Below, piece after piece: positions 58,082-64,000 of a DNA stretch of 64,000 nucleotides. Source of the DNA: Salticus scenicus. Taxonomy: Eukaryota > Arthropoda > Arachnida > Araneae > Salticidae. How positions within the stretch are numbered: the first letter of the stretch is position 1; every line of letters begins with the position of its first letter. The stretch covers positions 125,894,231 through 125,958,230 of the forward strand of contig OZ005651.1 in the NCBI GenBank assembly GCA_963930645.1, given 5' to 3'. Below the pieces are notes generated by a model. It did no database searches. It saw nothing but the letters and a program-made list of their open reading frames with translations, and had not been told where the DNA came from. The position numbers and the translations under genes were made by a program.

Positions 58082-59167
58082 TTAGATCAATTTTTTTTCA
58101 GAGACCAATGTGCCTGAGTCTTACATTTTCTTTTTTCGTTTCAAGGTGTTTATTTATATCTATAATCTATCTATCTTTCTTCCTGTTTATTTACACATAT
58201 TTTCTGCAATAATACTGAATATTTCATAATACAAGAAAGATATCGTTTATTTTATTTGATAAAAAATATTTTAGGTATATCGAATCTTATTGAATTGTAT
58301 ATTAGATTTATCTGTGTCTAATGACAGGTTAAACTATTTGTGCTGCAGCTATAGTAGCTTGTAGTGATCTTATCTTCGTAATTGTAGAAAACAGATCATT
58401 TCCTGATTTACAATTTCCTATCTCCATGTGGCTTGGGTTTTTTAGGTTATTATTATTGTTCATTGGCTCTGTATTGTGTGTTTTATTATTGAATTTTTCC
58501 ACACGTTTAATTATTTAACTGGCGAGATAGGACAACCATCTAGTTATTTTGCATTAATAGCTGCTATATTAGGAAATACGTGCTAACTGTGAAGATGGCT
58601 GATGCCTGAATATTAATCTCCACAGTTTTAGCGTAAATACAGTATTTTAGACTTCATTAGCTTTTAGAGATCATTTTTGATCATTTTTAGTAGTATGGAA
58701 GTACGTTTCTGATATGTATATGTGGTTTCACTCTCCAGTTAATGGTTTTACGATACTTTTCTAATAATACTGTTTTCGTAAGTATGGGACATTTTTAAAA
58801 AACATTAAAAAAAATATTTCTTGTTAATTCTTTTCATATCATTATTAAAGATGTCATAGGTTATTTAATGTAGTTATATATTAATTTATTTTGGTTATTG
58901 GGAATTTTAGTTGCATTTTATCTTTTTTTTTTTTTTTTTTTTTTTTTAATTCTACTCATTTCTTACAACATTTATAAATTGAATTACATTTAAAATTAAA
59001 TTTGCTGCATTTCCGCATACATTTTGAAGATATCTCGACTTATTGTGCTTAATTATATCTATTTAAAAAATGTAATTTATACGTCTCATTTCATTATAAT
59101 TTTTTTAAACAGTTTTAAAATGTATAAGTTCTACATGTTTTATATTTGCCAAAACTATCTTAATCAT
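58082..59167. other. No gene; AT-rich
   Basis: T-run near 58925-58947. Nothing else recognised. Confidence 0.5.

Positions 59168-59195
<28 letters not shown>
59168..59195. repeat. (TA)n target microsatellite, left half
   Basis: TA repeat directly abutting the Tc1-like foldback; it continues on the other side at 60574-60616. Confidence 0.9.
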
Positions 59196-59198
<3 letters not shown>

Positions 59199-60572
59199 TG
59201 CCGGTTATTAAAATTGCAACACCAAGAAGGAATTTGAATATAAGAATAATATTTATTGGACATATACATTATAGTAGGAAGAACAATTGATTTAATTTTC
59301 AGGAGGTTTCAATAAAATCCTGAAATATCGTGAGAAAACAGTACATAAAGCAGTGACTCATGGGAGTAATAACTACATTTATATGTCTAGGCATTCAATC
59401 GAACAGCGATTGGATGACATGTTCGACTACAGCACTTCATGAAGCTTCAACAGGATACTACAGTTCAGAAACCGTAGTTACTGGTGAGTGGTGGTGGGCC
59501 AGTCGCTTTTAAACGATTAAACAGTCATTTTCAATAAGAAGAGATCAGGAGAACGCGCTGGCCGGAGCAACGGTGGAACACATTCTGTATCACGTGCATT
59601 ATCCTGCTTAAATGTTGCGCTACGGAGGCCTCGAATATAGGGCAGAGGGGCGGGCCTTAACTCCCCAGAAATTTAATGACAGCTATTCAGTGCGCTGGGA
59701 ATTGGAACAAGAAGTAATCGACACTTGTATGCAATGGGACACCATACCATCAGTGCAGGTGATGGACACTGTGACGATGTCGAATCACATCTGTCAATCT
59801 GCCTTATTCACAATGCCGTTAAATACAAAACAATCTTGATGCTTTAAACAGGATTGTGATTTGTCTGAAAGGCGACTTCACGCCATTCCCGCATCCAGGT
59901 TCATCGTTGATCACACATTAAAGGCGCCCATATCAGTGATGCAGTTTTGAGGGTAATCACAATTTTGGTAGCCGCATTCTGAGTCACCACTTGGAGTCAT
60001 GGTATGCAGTACCTTTGGATACACGTCTCGGTCACCTCTTGTTTCCACCACTCTGAATACCGGCTATTACATTTCTGACGATTTAAAGCCCGTCGCTCTG
60101 CCCAATATTCAAGGCCTCCGAAGCGCAACGTTTAAGCAGGACAATGAACGACCGCAAATTTTCCGTATTGTACGAACCTTTCTTGATGCAGAATCTGTTG
60201 GACTGTTGCTCTGGCCAGCGCGATCTCCTTATCTCACACCAATGAAAATGACTGTTTAATCGTTGAAAAGCGACTGGCCCGCCACTACTCATCAGTAACT
60301 ATTATCGATGAATTGTGACATCGTGTTGAAGCTGCATGAAGTGCTCTACCCATACATGTCATCCAATCGTTGTTTGATTCAATTCCTAAGCAGGTAAGTG
60401 CTGTTATTTCTCACAGAAGTCGCTTCTGTATGTATTGTTTTCTCAGTACATATTAATCCAAATTTCCTGAAATTTTAATCAATTGTTCTTCCTACTACAA
60501 TGTATGTGGCCAATAAATATCATTCTGATATTCGCATTCCTTCTTGGTGTTGCAATTTTAATGGTCTGCAGC

Positions 60573-60573
<1 letters not shown>
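59196..60573. mobile_element. Tc1-like foldback element with ~560-bp inverted arms
   Basis: The left arm (59196 to about 59755) is an inverted, ~80-85% similar copy of the right arm (about 60005 to 60573). Both ends contain ATTAAAATTGCAACACCAAG next to TA. Landmarks in both arms: GGAAGAACAATTGATT, GATTGGATGACATGT, GGGCCAGTCGCTTTT, CGCGCTGGCC, GTCCTGCTTAAA, GGAGGCCT. The right arm read forward encodes a transposase tail. The left half of the original element has been replaced by an inverted copy of the right half. Spacer about 250 bp. Confidence 0.85.
60135..60420 (+). pseudogene. Tc1-like transposase C-terminal relic
   Basis: From 60139 the plus strand reads QDNERPQIFRIVRTFLDAES, LLLWPARSPYLTPM (the block around the catalytic Glu, here damaged), a stop, then ALPIHVIQSLFDSIPKQ near 60340-60392 in another frame. 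These are the second-Asp region and tail of a Tc1-like transposase. The N-terminal half and first Asp are absent. The same segment lies, inverted and more decayed, in the left arm. Confidence 0.75.

Positions 60574-60616
<43 letters not shown>
60574..60616. repeat. (TA)n target microsatellite, right half
   Basis: Continuation of the TA repeat interrupted by the foldback element. Confidence 0.9.
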
Positions 60617-60618
<2 letters not shown>

Positions 60619-63224
60619 AGAGAAAAGAGAGAGGGGGTACATAGACATGAATAAAACAACGTGTACAGGCAATAAGCGGCTACTGACAATTTAATGTTTT
60701 AAGAGACGTTCCTTTGTTAATATCCACCATGACACAACTCATTGAGTGGACACAACACTAGTACACATTTTACAGAATTTGGAGAAGCATTTTAAACATA
60801 AACATAAAAACCAACATCGTTCTACCGAAGCTAGTTCTTTTGTAGATCTTTTGAACTGAATAACATTAAATGAGCACTATCTTTTCCTTAATGGAATCCA
60901 AGTTACTGTATTTAATTTCCAAGAACGTTAATCGAATCCTACGTCCCTTCAGTTTCCTTTTATCTCATTCATTAGACACGAAACGAAACCACTTTTGTAT
61001 TTGCATAACATTCACAACTGACCAAAACTAATCTTGTTTATCGACCGGCTGTAGTACCATCCGAATGGTAAAGGATTCCTATTGCAGAAAACTCGTAAAT
61101 TGTACATTCGCTGAAAACAAAATTCCGCTTTTAAAAATTTTGTCAAATTACTGAAACCTCTTTTAAGATATATAGCATTAGATTTTACAATATAAATAAC
61201 TTTTCTTTTTTGTACTTTTAAAAGCATCATTATTATTTCAACAACAATATCCTAGTCTCAGCATAATGACCAATAAAAAATTACATATTTCTTTCTTTTT
61301 TTTTTTTCGGTTTTAAATTGAATAATTGTATTTTGCATAAATCAGTTTTACTGATCATTTGATATAATTAGTGTCATGAACATTTTTAATAAACTACTTA
61401 ATTGATAAATATTATTAACGTACCAAAACTCACTAATAAAAAAATAAAATTTAAAATGGTTTTATTATTATTATTATTATTATTATTATGGCTTTATTAA
61501 AAATGCAATAAAAAATATTACTTGCAGTTGTATTATGTAATTTTGAATATTTAGATTACATGTATGTTACATGCATTACGCATGTTACATGTATTTTGCA
61601 TGATAGGAAGCCTAAAAATGTCCACTTTCATGATATATATATATATATATAATGTCATGTAAAAAATAAACAGTGATTCAATTCTTTTAAAATATCATTT
61701 AAATATAGTGACAAGCGAAGTGTGCGTAGCCTGCTAGTAAATAAATAAATAAAATAAAAAATATGCAATGTTATCTAAAATATTCAATGATTTAATAATT
61801 TAATGCTGAAAAGAAAAACATTTACTTTACTTTCTTTTTGGAGACGGTGTGTGTGTGTGTGGGGGGGGGGGGATAAGGAATAGAAAATCAATGAAGTAAC
61901 TTTACGATGGTTGTCCGACTAACATATTAACAAACTTGAAAATGTTATACTTCTACGTTGCGAAATCTAAATGAAATAAAGTTTTTGAGGTGAAGAAACA
62001 TGTTTACGACATTTTGGTTAATAAAGTCTAGAGTTTAAATTTTTTCGTTTTAAATATATATATATTTTTTTTTTTTTCTTTTTTCACAGAAATAATATTG
62101 AATAATGTTTCACTTAGATAAAATTTAATTATGAAATTGCATTTGAAAATTAAACATTTTTTTCTTTAATTCTTGAAATAGAAATGTATTTTAAATGCAC
62201 ACAGATACTTTTAACATCCTTTCTTTGTAAATTTCAAAAATTTAAAATAAATATCTAATAAAATAAGCTAATAAATAATTAAGCCATTTGAGATAAACGT
62301 CCATAAAAGAAAATAAATATTTAAAACTTATAGGAAGCACTGATACACAATTCCGAAATATAATTTAAAACCAAATTTATACATTCAGTCATATGTAGCA
62401 TAATTTAATTTCATGAATTAAATGAATATAAAATTTTAATATATAGAATATTCATTTAGATTTCTAATTTAAATGAATAACATTTATTCAAAGAAATAAT
62501 AGCAACGTTTATTATTTTTTGAGGGAAACAATGAATGTCTTTTATTAGCATAATCGAAAATTTACAGTCATGAATTGCTTTGTTTTAGGAATGGATTGTA
62601 GTATGAAATTATTTCATTTCGTAATAACATAGCACATACAAAATGTAGTATTGTTTCGTGCGAAAATTACTAACACAGTATAGTATTTGAAAATCCGTTG
62701 CGAATTTGCGTCACAATTTTTTCCAAATAAATTCTTATTATGTCACTATATTTAGGTTTGTTTTAACTGTTTAGATATAAAATGGCTTTACTGAATATAG
62801 ATATAAGCAATAAAGTGATGATAAAAATAAATAACTATTTTTTGGCGAATTACGAATCGTAATTCTATTTCAGACAAAAACGTTAAACAATAAAATTTTG
62901 CACTACAAAACTTCAAAAATGCAATTTAAAAAATGCAATTTTTGCAATGCAAATCAAAAAAAAAAAAAAAAAAAAAATTCCCAATGCAAAATTTTATAGA
63001 TTAGTCAGAAACACTGAAAATTACATTTTCGTTTTTAATTCAAGATTTATTTGAACAAACCATGAAATCTCGAAATACAATATATTTTAACTGTTTTCAA
63101 GTCATAACCTCTTTTAATGGCTTAATATATGTCACATATTTCTGGTTTCTTGCTTGCAAACCTTGGAACACGCAAATAAACTATTGAGGCTTGCTGGAAA
63201 ATTCTTTATTTAAAATCCCTTTCA
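60617..63224. other. No gene; AT-rich
   Basis: (TTA)n near 61465-61489, TA repeats near 61634-61651, (TG)n plus a 12-nt G-run near 61849-61872, and an A-run at 62958-62977. No gene recognised. Confidence 0.5.
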
Positions 63225-63365
63225 GAGCTGGGGATCCGAATCTGGTGAGGCAATGAAGCTTGGTGGGGTCTTGAAGGCGGCCCCGCCGCGTTAAACGGAA
63301 TTTGCTGGCGCCCCGGCATCGCACGTTAACTTTCAATTCGGTGGCGCAGATTTACTAGATTTTAA
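63225..63365. other. GC-rich island of unknown origin
   Basis: About 140 bp with GGCGGCCCCGCCGCG and GGCGCCCCGGCATCGC in a region otherwise close to 70% AT. One plus-strand frame reads SGEAMKLGGVLKAAPP and, after a stop, GGADLLDF, which hints at a decayed coding or retroelement piece. Not identified. Confidence 0.4.
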
Positions 63366-64000
63366 TGGCAAGAGCTAATCGAGGAAGATCCTAAATTTTG
63401 GCGAGTTCCTACTTTTAAATCCTTAATTTTTGGTGTAATTTGGCGTATTTATAATCCTCTTCCTATTCCCTTTTATTGACTACCCGTTTAATAACACGGC
63501 TCTATTTTGTTCCTTATTGGCTGTACTTTCGTTTTTTCCAGACCGTCTGGAACCTTAACCCGTCAATTCGCGAAGTCATTATTACAATTATTTATTGCTT
63601 TATATTTGACATAAGTAATAAAACCCTAATTTATAATCATAAATCTTTTATTTCTTTTAACATCGCTAATTTAATTCTTGTATTGAATCTTTCCGATGCC
63701 AGATACATTTTTATTGCTCATTAAACTTATTTATAGAATATTTCCAAGTATCAAAATGCTTGAATGATTAAATTGTTTATTTATTTCCAAATGATCGCGA
63801 TTGTAATTTCCGTTCGTTATTTTTTATGCTTTTAGAGTAACTTACAGTCTAATATCAAATTTCTCTTAATTTGTTTTGCCATATAAAAAGAACACCATAA
63901 AATGTGAAAACAATAATTTAAAATATAAAAATATTAATTTAATACTTACCTCTTTTTTTATCCATTATATTTCATATATATATATACAGTGGAGCACCTT
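63366..64000. other. No gene recognised; AT-rich
   Basis: The 82-codon frame at 63476 has no recognisable motif. The window ends in a TA repeat. Confidence 0.45.

Overview
The window looks like a gene-poor, repeat-dense, strongly AT-rich stretch of an animal nuclear genome, most likely an arthropod. An arachnid is plausible from the mix of repeats, but I cannot prove it. Evidence for an animal genome: Tc1/mariner, piggyBac and Penelope-like elements with metazoan-type domains, tRNA-derived SINEs with pol III boxes, many TA/TG/A(n) microsatellites, and no bacterial-style gene packing. I found no host protein-coding gene, rRNA or functional tRNA. Only two open reading frames look intact, and both are transposases: a DD36E-type Tc1-like transposase (42594-43634, minus) in a 1,220-bp element with perfect inverted ends and TA duplications, and a 594-aa piggyBac-type transposase (55410-57194, minus) in a ~2.86-kb element.

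Layout. 0.1-0.7 kb: 145-bp tandem repeats carrying a CTCF-like motif. 1.7-2.8, 15.4-16.7 and 16.7-18.1 kb: three copies of a non-autonomous element with internal 173-bp monomers; a diverged inverted relative lies at 3.5-4.0 kb. 5.0-5.4 and 41.4-42.4 kb: oppositely oriented arrays of a 148-bp monomer. 5.5-7.05 kb: a large palindrome with a nested Tigger/pogo-like MITE. 10.0-11.6 and 36.3-37.9 kb: Tc1-like relics with IR/DR ends. 11.6-14.0 kb: a foldback array invaded by a second Helentron-like family (11.8-12.9 kb; relatives at 35.4 and 40.2-40.7 kb). 19.1-21.2 kb: a degenerate tandem array. 21.6-22.6 kb: an element with nearly identical ~200-bp inverted arms. 27.4 and 31.7 kb: two copies of a TCTAGA-rich MITE. 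32.4-33.8 kb: a 170-bp tandem array split by a mariner-like deletion derivative. 30.7-31.5, 34.2-35.0 and 54.2-54.8 kb: three Penelope-like remnants, two ending in hammerhead-ribozyme-like motifs. 35.6 and 48.4 kb: SINEs. 59.2-60.6 kb: a Tc1-like foldback with ~560-bp arms. The rest is AT-rich unique-looking sequence with long A/T runs.

The genes do not form a pathway; the window is a layered record of transposition. Pre-insertion sites can be read directly in two places: the Helentron-like copy inside the 11.6-14.0 kb array, and the mariner-like copy inside the 32.4-33.8 kb array. The most interesting signals are the paired hammerhead-like motifs, the recurrence of one CTCF-like core in at least four unrelated repeat families, and the repeated use of ~145-175-bp internal monomers by unrelated elements. 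All identifications are by eye from sequence and family knowledge; no database search was run.
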